Shown: positions 24,956-34,076 of the stretch, one piece after another
Numbering within the stretch: position 1 is the first letter of the stretch
How the letters are laid out: each line of letters opens with the position of its first letter
Position numbers and translations under genes: made by a program
The notes under the pieces: model-generated
Database searches by the model: none
What the model was told of the DNA's origin: nothing
What the model saw: only the letters and a program-made list of their open reading frames with translations
Assembly: GCF_029633825.1 (NCBI RefSeq)
Contig: NZ_CP090646.1
Span: 1-64,000, forward strand
Length of the DNA stretch: 64,000 nucleotides
Direction: 5' to 3'
Origin: Burkholderia contaminans
GTDB taxonomy: Bacteria; Pseudomonadota; Gammaproteobacteria; Burkholderiales; Burkholderiaceae

Positions 24956-26277
24956 TCAGCGAAATCAACGGGAAAAAACTCGCCTTCGGGATGGAATGGC
25001 GGCTGCTTGTTGAATCGGGCTCGTATGCCACGATCGCGGCGAGGCGAGCCCGCGAGATGCGATCGCCACTGCTTTGGCACGCGGACAAAGCGGACTACGC
25101 TGGGTTTCTGCCGAAGTCGGATTCGTCCGCTTCGCAGGCTGGGCAGATCTTCGCCGCTGCCGCCGCGTTTCTTCGTGTACCGGGGCTTCCCGATGATGCC
25201 CTGCTGCTGATCCGGACACCTGACGACAAGATTTCTCTCATCGGTGTGCGGCAGCGCAGGCCGTTGCGTCGCTTCGATCAAATCGGCCTGACCGAGCAGC
25301 AGGCCCATGAGCTGTATATCGAGTTCGGCAAAAAATGCGGTGAATCCGGGTTTGCGGTCGTGGGTGAAACGAATCTGTCGTTCGTTGGCGAGGCAACGCC
25401 GCTTACGCTCGCGGAGCTGGCGGAACATGCAGACAGCACTTGTCTGTTGAAGCCACCAAGCCGATCGGCGCTCTACAAGAAAGTCGCCGTCGCCATCGTC
25501 GCTGTCGGCGTGCTGGCAGTTATGGCGCCGAGGGCTGCTGACTACTTCTTTCCCCCTGACCCGGTTGCGACGAAGACGCCGACGGAGTTGTACGCGGATA
25601 GCCTGAAGGCGCACGCACTCGATCCCGTCGTAAGGGCAAGCGATTTCTCGTCGTGGTACGACTGGATACGATCGCTCACCACCATGTACGGTGGATGGTC
25701 TCTATCCAAAGTGTCGTGCAAGTTCAGTGCTCCTGGCTCGCAGGGCGGATCGTACCAAGCGTGGGATGGGCGCGCGCAATGCGCTCTCACCTACGACCGA
25801 GACTTGAAGAGCTACGCGACGAATCAGACCTTCATCGCAGCCGCTCCGAAGGAATACGCATCGAGCGCTACGTATCTCCCAACGGCAGACCAGATGATCG
25901 TCAATGCGTCGCCGCAAGCGGTCAAGAAGGTAACGCTGAATACGGTCTTGACGTCAGCAGGTACGGCCGCCGATCGGCAGATGCGTTTCACGTCGACGCT
26001 GCAATCGGCAAGCCAGCTCGTCAAGAAAGCGTCGCTCAATGATGCCGAGGCGTTTCTCATTCCTCCCGGTGTCCAGCCCGCAGGAGTCGCGGCAGTCGCC
26101 TACAAGGCGTCGCACTGGACGATCGAGGGCGCATCTCACTTCGTGAAGCTGCTTTCTGATTTTCCCGCATACGCGACGTTGAGCAAGGCGGAGCTGACGA
26201 TCAACAAATCCACCAGCGCTTCCGACGACACGCCATATCAGATTTCGATCGAGGGCGAAGCCATCACACGCAACTGA
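24952..26277 (+). CDS. pilO: PilO-like thin-pilus assembly protein
   Basis: 441 aa. An N-terminal cytoplasmic domain (ISEINGKKLAFGMEWRLLVE) is followed by one transmembrane helix at about 183-201 (KKVAVAIVAVGVLAVMAP) and a C-terminal periplasmic domain. This topology and its place between PilN and PilP match PilO of the R64 pilus set. It is thought to join the cytoplasmic ATPase platform to the secretin. Confidence 0.85.
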   Translation: MISEINGKKLAFGMEWRLLVESGSYATIAARRAREMRSPLLWHADKADYAGFLPKSDSSASQAGQIFAAAAAFLRVPGLPDDALLLIRTPDDKISLIGVRQRRPLRRFDQIGLTEQQAHELYIEFGKKCGESGFAVVGETNLSFVGEATPLTLAELAEHADSTCLLKPPSRSALYKKVAVAIVAVGVLAVMAPRAADYFFPPDPVATKTPTELYADSLKAHALDPVVRASDFSSWYDWIRSLTTMYGGWSLSKVSCKFSAPGSQGGSYQAWDGRAQCALTYDRDLKSYATNQTFIAAAPKEYASSATYLPTADQMIVNASPQAVKKVTLNTVLTSAGTAADRQMRFTSTLQSASQLVKKASLNDAEAFLIPPGVQPAGVAAVAYKASHWTIEGASHFVKLLSDFPAYATLSKAELTINKSTSASDDTPYQISIEGEAITRN

Positions 26278-26284
26278 GACCACT

Positions 26285-27202
26285 ATGAAGACCAGACAAA
26301 CCACTATCGCAGCCGCCGCGCTTTGCATGCTGATCGGTGTGCCGCTCGCCGCATCGGCGTCGCCGTCGCTCAACCTGCCGCTTGGCCAGAAAACATCCGC
26401 CACCGCTCAGCAAGCGCCCGTTGGCCCGGTGCCGAAGGTGGTCGCTTCAACGCCGCCTGGACTCGGTGCGCCGACGAGCGCTCCCCCAGCTCCCGCCCCG
26501 GCACCGGCCACGAAGCCGGCTTTCGCCGCACCGCAGCCGCCGGTTGCGTCTGCGCCCGTCCAAGTGGCAAAGGCCAGCACCACGACGCTGGTTGCGGCGC
26601 AAGAACCTGCCAAGACTGTCGCATCGGTAGCCGCGCAGGAACCTGCCAAGACCGTAGCACCGCAACCCGGCGTTGATCGTGCGCCGTCGCTGGGTGATTG
26701 GGAGGATCTGTACCAGCGAAAAGCCTATCAGGCCCAGCTCGCGACGTTGAAAGGCAGTGAGTCGACGGTTGCTCCGCAAGGTGCGCAACAGGCCATGTTG
26801 CCGCCTCTTCCGCCGCCGAATCAGCAGGGTATCGCTCAGCTTGGCGACGCACCCGAGAAAAAGACCAATCGGCGGTTCAGCGCTGCGTGTCCTGACGACA
26901 ACAAGCCGTGCTTCTTCTCCGTGTACGGCGTTCACGTCGACGGAGGCGAAAACAATTTCCGCGGCCAGCTCGCGATCAACGGCCGCGTCATCTCAGTCTA
27001 CAAGGGCAAGAAGTTCGAGGGGTACACGATCACCGACGTGTCCGACTCGGCGCTTACGGCGACGAAAGGGCGAGCCCGCTACGTGTGGCCGCTCTATGCG
27101 CAGGGTGATTTCGAGGCCGATCCGCGTCCGCTCGAAGCGGCTCGACCGCAAGCACCGACGCCGGGGTTCCCGGTGATTCCCAACAACCCCTACATGCGCT
27201 GA
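26285..27202 (+). CDS. pilP: PilP-family pilus biogenesis protein
   Basis: 305 aa. A signal peptide ends near ASASP (about 25). A long Ala/Pro-rich linker includes a duplicated QEPAKTV unit. The compact C-terminal PilP domain (about 190-285) has two cysteines (AACPDDNKPCFFS) and the motif GYTITDVSDSALTATKGRAR. It should link the inner-membrane complex to the secretin. Confidence 0.87.
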   Translation: MKTRQTTIAAAALCMLIGVPLAASASPSLNLPLGQKTSATAQQAPVGPVPKVVASTPPGLGAPTSAPPAPAPAPATKPAFAAPQPPVASAPVQVAKASTTTLVAAQEPAKTVASVAAQEPAKTVAPQPGVDRAPSLGDWEDLYQRKAYQAQLATLKGSESTVAPQGAQQAMLPPLPPPNQQGIAQLGDAPEKKTNRRFSAACPDDNKPCFFSVYGVHVDGGENNFRGQLAINGRVISVYKGKKFEGYTITDVSDSALTATKGRARYVWPLYAQGDFEADPRPLEAARPQAPTPGFPVIPNNPYMR

Positions 27203-27205
27203 GCC

Positions 27206-29152
27206 ATGCAGATCCAATTCCCGAAGCTGTTCTCGCGCTTTGCGCGTCGTCGCGGCGAGGAAAAGGCGAATGTGCCCGTCGACGCTCCGGCCACGCCGGC
27301 CGTGGCGTCGACTCGCCAGTTCTCGCGCGTGGTGGTGGCAGAGGACGCAGGCGACGATCGAGCCATGCGGCACGGTGAGTATGTCGTCGCGTCTCAAGAA
27401 GTGATTCAGACTGCAGATCTGCCCGAGTTCCGTCGCACTATCCAATCGACGGTAATTCGCGCCGAGTATCGGCAATCCATCTGCCCGATCCAGATTTCCG
27501 GCGATCAGTTCGCAATCGTGCTGACGCGGAACATGCTCAATACCGAAGTGGTTGATGAGGTGTACTCGGAGCTTCAGAAGCAGCACCGTCCGCATATTCC
27601 GGCGATCTACGTTGCAACGCAATCTGTCGTGTCTGAGCTGGCACGCGCGGAGAGCGGCAGTAACGCAACGCGCGTACGCAGCTCCGATCGAGATAGCCCG
27701 CTGTTCAAGCTCTTTGTCGAGATTGTCGACTTCGCACTCGATAACGGCGTATCCGACATTCACATGAAACTGAAGCTCGATCGCGAGTATTCGCAAGTCG
27801 GATTCCGCATGGACGGCAACGTGATCCGACCGAGAAAGTTTCGCATGACGACCGACCAGATGCAGCGCATGCTCGGCTTCATGTACTCGTTCAAGGGCAA
27901 CTCAACCACAACCAGTAGCTACAGCGTCACCTTGGCGCTGCAATGCCAGCTCGAAGAAGTCATATCGGGGCAGTCGCTTAGCTTCCGATGGGCTCAGTTG
28001 CCGACCCACAAGGGGCTGAAGGTTGTGCTGCGGGTTATGAAGGTCGACGTGAACGATGCATACACCTCTGTAGGGATGCAGCCGAACGGGGCGGGTCTTC
28101 CGCCCTATCAGGAGCGGGCGATCATGCGTGAGCTGTATACGGACGGCGGTGGATGGGTATTTTCCGGGCGCGTTAACTCCGGCAAGTCCAAGTTTCTCCA
28201 AACGCTGATCAATCTGATGCCCCCGTACTACGAGATCAATTCGGCAGAAGATCCGATCGAGTATTTGCACAACCACGAAGGTTCGAATCAGCATTCCGCG
28301 TCGCGTGGTCTCAACGACGATGAGGGTTCGGATGCGTTCGCGTCTTTCAAGCTCCAGAACAAGCGAACAGACCCCGACGTGACGGTGATTTCGGAACTGC
28401 GAGACCCCAGCACAACGGGCGCATTTCGCGATGCTGTGCTGGCCGGTCAACGCGGTTTCACGACGATTCACGCACCGAGCGCCCTTGCAATTCCCAATCG
28501 CTTGATGAGTGAAGAGTTCGCCCTGGCCCGCGACATTGTCACGCTTCCTGGCTTCCTGAAGATGATGGTTCACCTCGCGCTCGTCCCGAAGACTTGCCCG
28601 ATATGCTCGCTGTTGGCGACCTCGCATGAAACGTCCGGTTTCCTGCGATCGGTGATCGAGAGTCATAGCGGCGACTCGGCAGTTGCGACGATCGCGGCCG
28701 AATCACTGCGGATTGCGAATAGCGAATTCCTCGCACGTCTTGAGCATCTTTTCCAAATCGATGTGAGCAAGATCCGAGTGCGGAATCCGATCGGCTGCTC
28801 GCACTGCGCGCGTGAAGGTGTCCCGGAGCTGAACGGTATCCGTGGGCGCACCCTGATCGCTCAGATCATCGAGCCGTCCGATGACATGATGCGCTTAGTG
28901 CGCGACGCAAGGAGCATCGAGCTGCTGCACTACTACCGCTCTCTCCGTGTTGCCGGATTCGACAGCGATAACTCCGATGGCAAGTCGCCGCTTGAAATCT
29001 CGATGTACAAGGTTTCGCTCGGAGAAATTTGCTTAACAGAAGCCGAGAAGCGATTCCAGTCGATCGACGCTTACGAGCACGACCTGAAGCGACTCATGCA
29101 CCGATCGTCCACGACGCACATAACCGCCGGCAACCTCGAAGTGGTTGCGTAG
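27206..29152 (+). CDS. pilQ: PilQ thin-pilus assembly ATPase (GspE/PilB superfamily)
   Basis: 648 aa. Walker A is GRVNSGKS at 321-328. The Asp-box region (SAEDPIEYLH) and the Walker B/His-box area (FTTIHAPSA) follow. Four cysteines (CPICSLL and CSHCARE) probably bind zinc, as in GspE. The N-terminal domain (about 60-300) matches the N2/N-ATPase part. It powers pilin addition at the inner membrane with PilR. Confidence 0.93.
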   Translation: MQIQFPKLFSRFARRRGEEKANVPVDAPATPAVASTRQFSRVVVAEDAGDDRAMRHGEYVVASQEVIQTADLPEFRRTIQSTVIRAEYRQSICPIQISGDQFAIVLTRNMLNTEVVDEVYSELQKQHRPHIPAIYVATQSVVSELARAESGSNATRVRSSDRDSPLFKLFVEIVDFALDNGVSDIHMKLKLDREYSQVGFRMDGNVIRPRKFRMTTDQMQRMLGFMYSFKGNSTTTSSYSVTLALQCQLEEVISGQSLSFRWAQLPTHKGLKVVLRVMKVDVNDAYTSVGMQPNGAGLPPYQERAIMRELYTDGGGWVFSGRVNSGKSKFLQTLINLMPPYYEINSAEDPIEYLHNHEGSNQHSASRGLNDDEGSDAFASFKLQNKRTDPDVTVISELRDPSTTGAFRDAVLAGQRGFTTIHAPSALAIPNRLMSEEFALARDIVTLPGFLKMMVHLALVPKTCPICSLLATSHETSGFLRSVIESHSGDSAVATIAAESLRIANSEFLARLEHLFQIDVSKIRVRNPIGCSHCAREGVPELNGIRGRTLIAQIIEPSDDMMRLVRDARSIELLHYYRSLRVAGFDSDNSDGKSPLEISMYKVSLGEICLTEAEKRFQSIDAYEHDLKRLMHRSSTTHITAGNLEVVA

Positions 29153-29204
29153 CCGATTAAGCGTGATAGCGGATACATCAGGGAATTCACCGGAATAGAT
29201 AACT

Positions 29205-30377
29205 ATGAGCGACATACTTGAGCAGATCACGAAACCGTTTAGCGACGGAATCAGGCGCTTGTTTCAACCGCTTTGGGATCAGTTCGCCCGAGACAAGATG
29301 CGGTTCGAGAAGAAGCGTGCCGCATTCTATGTCGACCTTGCGGCAACGATGGAGAGTCAACCGCGCGTGAACATCAGCGTTCACATCGAGCGTATCGCTG
29401 ACCGCTACCCTGACGAGCCCAAGGGACGGCTCGCCGCTCGATGGCTCGACAACTACATGATCGACGGGTCATTCTCGGAAGCGATTCGCGACAGCGTTCC
29501 GGAAGAGGACTACGCGCCCCTCATGGTCGCTGAGCGAGCCGGGGATTTGACCAAGGGCTTGAAGGAGCTGGGAGGGGTCGTTACTGCGCTCGATGCGACT
29601 AAAGAAGCGGTTGCATCAATCTGGTTGTCCACTCTCTTCGTCTTTGTTGCGGCTCAGATCTTCATCGGCATGTACTCGTTCCGAATCGTGCCGGACATTG
29701 AAAGCTCGCTACCGCCCAACGTGCCGATCTCTGACCTCGGCCTCATTGCGGTCATCATGCACTGGATGAGCGTGTCGATTCGAACAGTTTGGCCGCTCTG
29801 GATCGTCTTCATCGTGGCTTCGATCTCGATCGTGAAGTGGGCCGTACCGAACTACGTTGGAAGGTGGCGGCAGTGGCTCGATCGACACGTTTTACCCTTC
29901 CGTCTGTACGCGGAGTTTCAGGCCGCATCCTTCATCGTAGCCCTTGCTGCCGTGACGCAACGGGTCAACAACAAAGTAGTTTCCGTTCCCAAGGCATTGC
30001 AGATGATGGAGCCCAACGCCAGCGTGTGGCTTCGGCATCACATTCTCCGGATCGTGCACAACCTCGAAGAGAACCCACACGGGAAAGGCGAGAACTTTCA
30101 AACCGGTATGGTCGATCGCGATACCGAGTATCGGATGATGGACATTGCCGACTACGCTGACGTGTCCGAGATGCTAAAGCAGGTTGGCGGAACCATCCTG
30201 GAAACAGCGCCGAAAGAGCTGGAGAAGCGAGCGAAGCGCATTCAGAACACTTCGCGAGCGGTGCTGGTGATTCTCGTTGTCGCGATTCAGGGGGGATTCA
30301 ATTACATGGGATGGCAGTTCCAAGACGCGGTGTCTACGAGTGGTTATTCAAATGCGCCGGCACAGATTTCACACTAG
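29205..30377 (+). CDS. pilR: PilR inner-membrane platform protein (GspF/PilC family)
   Basis: 390 aa. Two cytoplasmic four-helix domains are separated by hydrophobic segments at about 140-165, 185-215 and 345-368. The segment AERAGDLTKGLKELGGVV matches the GspF signature. It works with the PilQ ATPase to assemble the thin pilus. Confidence 0.92.
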   Translation: MSDILEQITKPFSDGIRRLFQPLWDQFARDKMRFEKKRAAFYVDLAATMESQPRVNISVHIERIADRYPDEPKGRLAARWLDNYMIDGSFSEAIRDSVPEEDYAPLMVAERAGDLTKGLKELGGVVTALDATKEAVASIWLSTLFVFVAAQIFIGMYSFRIVPDIESSLPPNVPISDLGLIAVIMHWMSVSIRTVWPLWIVFIVASISIVKWAVPNYVGRWRQWLDRHVLPFRLYAEFQAASFIVALAAVTQRVNNKVVSVPKALQMMEPNASVWLRHHILRIVHNLEENPHGKGENFQTGMVDRDTEYRMMDIADYADVSEMLKQVGGTILETAPKELEKRAKRIQNTSRAVLVILVVAIQGGFNYMGWQFQDAVSTSGYSNAPAQISH

Positions 30378-30495
30378 TTAACGGGGGGTAATTCTAGTAT
30401 GATTGTAATGATCTGATTTTGATTTGCATTCCGAATTATTAGGAGCAGAGCGAGCTTTTTTGGCTCGATTTTTTGAGATCAATGTAAAGGAACAA

Positions 30496-31128
30496 ATGAT
30501 GAAAGAGATGAAGGTGTCCGCTGAAGATGTGGTTGTGTTCGACAGCGAAGTTGGCGACGTCGAAAGGAGCGATGGTGCGAAGCGTCTGTATCGTGGCGGC
30601 CCGATCAATCATCGGCTCGCGCGCGGGCAGTCCGGCGCGACGATCGGGGAGTTCATGTTTTGGGCGATTCTCGCCGCGGCGGTGATCGTGACGGCGATCT
30701 ACGGGTTCAACCGTGGACGTGCCGGGCAGAACGGTGCCGACTTCGTGAAGGAGTTCAACGAGCTGGGCGCTAATGCAAGCAACCTGTACGTCGGCCAATG
30801 GTCGAAGTTCACGACGGCAAACGCGTCGCTGTCGGGGCTGTTCAAGAACTTCTCGACCATCGTTGACGCCGGCGGTGGTGTCGTTACGCTCAAGGGTGGC
30901 GGTACGCTCGCAGTTGCGCCCGGCCAGGTCACGACGGCCAACGATTCCGGTCAATACACGGTCGCGGGCGTGACCGACGAGACCTGCAAGAAGATCGTCG
31001 CTGGTGTTGCCGGGAGCGCAGCAACCATGTCGCTGAACGGCACTTCGGTCAAGGCATTTGGCGGTCAGCTCGATCCGACTGCATCGTGCCAACCGACCAA
31101 TAACAGCATCGTCGTACAGCGTCAGTAA
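30496..31128 (+). CDS. pilS: PilS major type IVb prepilin
   Basis: 210 aa from ATG 30496 (AAAGGAAC upstream). The long leader ends at G47, giving SG|ATIGEFMFWAI with Glu at +5, the signature of type IV prepilins. The hydrophobic spine follows at about 52-70, and the C-terminal half has a cysteine pair (ETCKK and ASCQP) for the pilin disulfide loop. No prepilin peptidase gene is visible in this window, so processing must depend on a gene elsewhere. Confidence 0.92.
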   Translation: MMKEMKVSAEDVVVFDSEVGDVERSDGAKRLYRGGPINHRLARGQSGATIGEFMFWAILAAAVIVTAIYGFNRGRAGQNGADFVKEFNELGANASNLYVGQWSKFTTANASLSGLFKNFSTIVDAGGGVVTLKGGGTLAVAPGQVTTANDSGQYTVAGVTDETCKKIVAGVAGSAATMSLNGTSVKAFGGQLDPTASCQPTNNSIVVQRQ

Positions 31129-31140
31129 AGCCGTCGAGCT

Positions 31141-31175
31141 GCCGACTGCACTTCCGGGTGCGGTCGGCTTTTTTT
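31141..31175 (+). terminator. Terminator or attenuator between pilS and pilV
   Basis: GCCGAC-T-GCAC and GTGC-G-GTCGGC form an interrupted 10-bp stem with a run of seven T. It lies inside the pilus operon, so it probably lowers expression of the minor tip protein PilV relative to the major pilin PilS. Confidence 0.85.
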
Positions 31176-31202
31176 GCGTTTACAGAACCTACGGGGAAAG
31201 TT

Positions 31203-32657
31203 ATGACGACGATGTTCGAGGCCACTCTCGGCGTTGCTCTGATGACCATGGCGCTTGCTAACTCCAACATGCAGGCAGTGAGGGCGAACGAGCGTTCAAC
31301 CGCGATTCAGACGGGCCAGTACATGAGCGGCCTTCAGGCAGGGATCAACAAGTTCATCGCGGGCAATGGAGACCAGCTCTCCGGCCGCACGGCGACGGGA
31401 TATGTCGATCCGAACGGCGCACCCATTACGCTCGCGAACCCGACTTCACCCACGATCGCGGAACTTCAGAAGTACGGCTTTTTGCCGATGGGATACACCA
31501 CCAACAATCCGAGCAACCTCGCATTCAAGATCACAATCACCCCGACGAACTGTCCCGGCGTCGGCTGTCAGTTGCCCGCCCTGGTCGAGTCTTCGCCGTA
31601 TCGAGACGTGCAAGGCAACGTGCGAAACGACCTGCTGGGGTTTGCGGTGAATGCGGCCGGTCTCGATGGCGGTCAGTCGTTGCCAAACAATCCCGGAACC
31701 TACTTCTCGCGCGGGGCGTCGTGGAATCTCCCCAACACGTATAGCGGGGCCGCCGGCGCGCTCGCGATGCGAGCCGGGTCATTGACGACGGGGTACGTCG
31801 ATACCCTGCCCTTCTACAAGACCGACGGTAGCCGCGCGTTGACCGGGCCGATGAATGCAAACGGAAACGACGTGAACAACGTTGCTACCCTTGCTACTAC
31901 CACCATCAAGAACGTTGGCGACGTGGCCACAAACTCGGTTACGGCATCTGGTCGCATCGCGACGTCGGGATATAGCCCAACGGACTTGCCGAACGGATGG
32001 AGTGGTGGTGTTAGAACGTGGGACGTCTACGCAGGTGGATCAATTGGTGTCGGGCCGAGTGGCGGCGCAGCCCCGGTTGCGTACCTCAGTAGCAACGGCT
32101 TTGTCGTGGGTCAGAACGTGGTGGGTGGTAGCTCGGTTACTGGTGGATGGCTCCATTCGACGGGAAGCGCGCAGGTCGACGGCGACGTGTACACGGCTGG
32201 CAATCAGACCATCAACGGCGTGTTGACCGCTCGCAACGTGGTCAATCTGCCTGCCCTTGCGTGGTCGGGTTGGGGGTGTGGCGGGAACGCGATCACGACT
32301 GATCCGAACGGGCAAATACTCTCTTGCCAATCGGGAGTGTGGACTGCATCTGGCGGCGGCCTTGGCGTCGGCCAGTCGTGGTCGAATCCACCGCGCGCAA
32401 TGAACGTCACGTATCAGAACAACTCAGCGAAGCCAATTGCTGTCTCGATCACTGGCTATTGCGGCGCTGGCGGGCCGGGCTCGCAAAACTTCGTTCGAAT
32501 GTTCGTCAATGGTGTGATGGTAGGTGGGTGGTACGCGTCTTTGAGCGACGCCGCTGCCGGCGGGTCTGCCACGGGCATTGTGCCGCCGGGCGCTACGTAT
32601 TACGTCACGTACAACAACGGTCTCTGCGGACTTTTTTCGTGGTCCGAGCTGAGTTGA
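31203..32657 (+). CDS. pilV: PilV-like thin-pilus tip adhesin
   Basis: 484 aa from ATG 31203 (GGGGAAAG upstream). A hydrophobic N-terminus (FEATLGVALMTMALANSN), without a clear G|xxxxE cleavage site, is followed by the conserved PilV region (LTGPMNANGNDVNNVATL) and a C-terminal receptor-binding-type domain. R64 varies this end by a shufflon; here there is no second PilV C-terminus, no shufflon repeats and no Rci recombinase, so one tip is fixed. It determines recipient recognition. Confidence 0.88.
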   Translation: MTTMFEATLGVALMTMALANSNMQAVRANERSTAIQTGQYMSGLQAGINKFIAGNGDQLSGRTATGYVDPNGAPITLANPTSPTIAELQKYGFLPMGYTTNNPSNLAFKITITPTNCPGVGCQLPALVESSPYRDVQGNVRNDLLGFAVNAAGLDGGQSLPNNPGTYFSRGASWNLPNTYSGAAGALAMRAGSLTTGYVDTLPFYKTDGSRALTGPMNANGNDVNNVATLATTTIKNVGDVATNSVTASGRIATSGYSPTDLPNGWSGGVRTWDVYAGGSIGVGPSGGAAPVAYLSSNGFVVGQNVVGGSSVTGGWLHSTGSAQVDGDVYTAGNQTINGVLTARNVVNLPALAWSGWGCGGNAITTDPNGQILSCQSGVWTASGGGLGVGQSWSNPPRAMNVTYQNNSAKPIAVSITGYCGAGGPGSQNFVRMFVNGVMVGGWYASLSDAAAGGSATGIVPPGATYYVTYNNGLCGLFSWSELS

Positions 32658-32755
32658 CGACGCGGGCGGAACACTACGTTTCCGCCCGCTTGATTTGCTC
32701 ACTAGAAGCGCAACCGCTTGTAGTGTTGTCGAGTCAGCATACCCTTCCGCGCCAG

Positions 32756-32783
32756 TAAAAAAGCCCGGTGATTGCCGGGCTTT
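32756..32783. terminator. Bidirectional terminator between pilV and the lipoprotein gene
   Basis: AAAAAA, AAGCCCGG-TGATTG-CCGGGCTT and TTGGG. The stem has U-tract-like sequence on both sides and lies between convergent genes. Confidence 0.85.
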
Positions 32784-32817
32784 GGGTCTCTCTATTCGTG
32801 TGCTTCCCGCTATAGCA

Positions 32818-33933
32818 TTAGCCGACGTACTTCGATCGGTTGTTGGTCGGGATCTTCGCGCTGATCGTGTTCATGTTGCTGGTGTACGTGGCGCACGTGG
32901 TCGAATCGAGATAGTCCGACTGCCCTGCTGCCAGCGGGAAGCGCGCATAGAACGCGGTGTGATCGCCGCTTGCGCACGCTTGGGCCGCGTTCATCTGCTG
33001 GACGATCGAGGCGACGGCATCCTGCACGGAGATCCCGCCGGCCATGCTTGCCACCGTGAGCGGGGCCGATTCGTTGAACACTTGTCCCGACCACGCGCCG
33101 ACATTGACGGCTTGGCCGTTCTGGTCGGTCACGCCGTTGTTGCCGGCGATCGACGTCGCGATGAAGATGCGGACAGTGGTGTGGGACGGCAGGTCATACT
33201 TGACGCCGTAGTATTCGAGCGCCTTGAGCGTATCGGCATAAGCGTTCAGCGTGTCCTGCGAAGAGCCCGGTGTGATCGAGAGATAGTCGACGCCGCTATG
33301 TGCGCGATTGGTCGACGCGATCGCATCGAGACCGGACAGAACACTGACGGCGGCCGACGACGCCTTGGAGTAGGCCGAGATCAGCGATTGGCCCTGCTTG
33401 ACGAGAAACGAGATCCGCTGCGACGCATAGTGCGTGACCGGCGTAACAATGAACGTGTTGAGCGCCGTCGTGACGTAAGGGGCGACCAGTTCGAGCGACG
33501 CGTTGTTCTGCGTCGACGCATCGGCTTCCGATATGAACGTGCCGCCCGTCGCGACGATACGGATCATGCCGGTGGGCGCCTGGCGCAGCGTTGCCGTGAA
33601 CGCGCCCGAGGCATCGGTTATTGCCGAGCCGATGGCGTTGCCGTTCGTGCCGTCGTTGTTCAGAGCGTAGATCGTGACAGTTGCGCCAGCCGTTGCGCCA
33701 TTCACGACGGAGCCGGAAATCTGATTCGTCGCGGAACCGGCCGCCGGTTGGCCGGTGTACGGATCGGTCGCGTTCTGCTGAACAGGCGTCGGGTTCGAGC
33801 CGCCGCCGGACGATCCGCCCGAGCTGGCGCTACCGCCGTCACCACCACCGCCACCGCAAGCGGCCAAGAATGCCGCCATCGACGTGGCGATGATGAGCTT
33901 CGCCACCTTCTTCATTTGTTCCTCGCGCTTCAT
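32818..33933 (-). CDS. Predicted lipoprotein (371 aa)
   Basis: The lipobox AAFLAAC gives a lipidated cysteine at about residue 26, followed by a Gly/Ser-rich linker and a short Ig-like or carboxypeptidase-regulatory-type beta domain at about 70-130 (ISGSVVNGATAGATVTIYAL). The remaining 240 residues are helical. ATG 33933 has GGAG 5 bp upstream; ATG 33915 is also possible. Its promoter carries the same GTCTATC-N37-GATAGAC architecture as the leading-region genes. Surface exclusion or recipient contact is a possible role; unproven. Confidence 0.75.
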   Translation of the reverse strand: MKREEQMKKVAKLIIATSMAAFLAACGGGGGDGGSASSGGSSGGGSNPTPVQQNATDPYTGQPAAGSATNQISGSVVNGATAGATVTIYALNNDGTNGNAIGSAITDASGAFTATLRQAPTGMIRIVATGGTFISEADASTQNNASLELVAPYVTTALNTFIVTPVTHYASQRISFLVKQGQSLISAYSKASSAAVSVLSGLDAIASTNRAHSGVDYLSITPGSSQDTLNAYADTLKALEYYGVKYDLPSHTTVRIFIATSIAGNNGVTDQNGQAVNVGAWSGQVFNESAPLTVASMAGGISVQDAVASIVQQMNAAQACASGDHTAFYARFPLAAGQSDYLDSTTCATYTSNMNTISAKIPTNNRSKYVG

Positions 33934-33989
33934 GGATTCTCCGTTGGAAATCTGTTGGCCTCTCGATGCGTTTCGAGCACCGTGGTTAA

Positions 33990-34064
33990 ATCGTACTTCA
34001 TGTAAAACGATATGTCTATCGTCGCGAAATGAAAAGTAACTATCACCCGCAATATGCGATAGAC
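33990..34064 (-). promoter_or_regulatory. Minus-strand promoter with GTCTATC-N37-GATAGAC
   Basis: On the minus strand GTCTATC (34064-34058), 37 bp, then GATAGAC (34020-34014). TAGACA (34018-34013), 17 bp, then TACGAT (33995-33990). It drives the lipoprotein gene. The architecture is identical to the leading-region modules although the surrounding sequence is unrelated. Confidence 0.7.
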
Positions 34065-34076
34065 GAAAAGATATAC

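Noticed and set aside
31203..32757. Shufflon downstream of pilV
   Set aside because: No inverted recombination repeats, alternative C-termini or Rci gene follow; the tyrosine recombinase at 89-1780 belongs to the transposon.
32695..34005. 436-aa plus-strand open frame rich in arginine
   Set aside because: It is antisense to the lipoprotein gene, which has a lipobox, promoter and sensible composition; the arginine-rich product is typical of a shadow frame.
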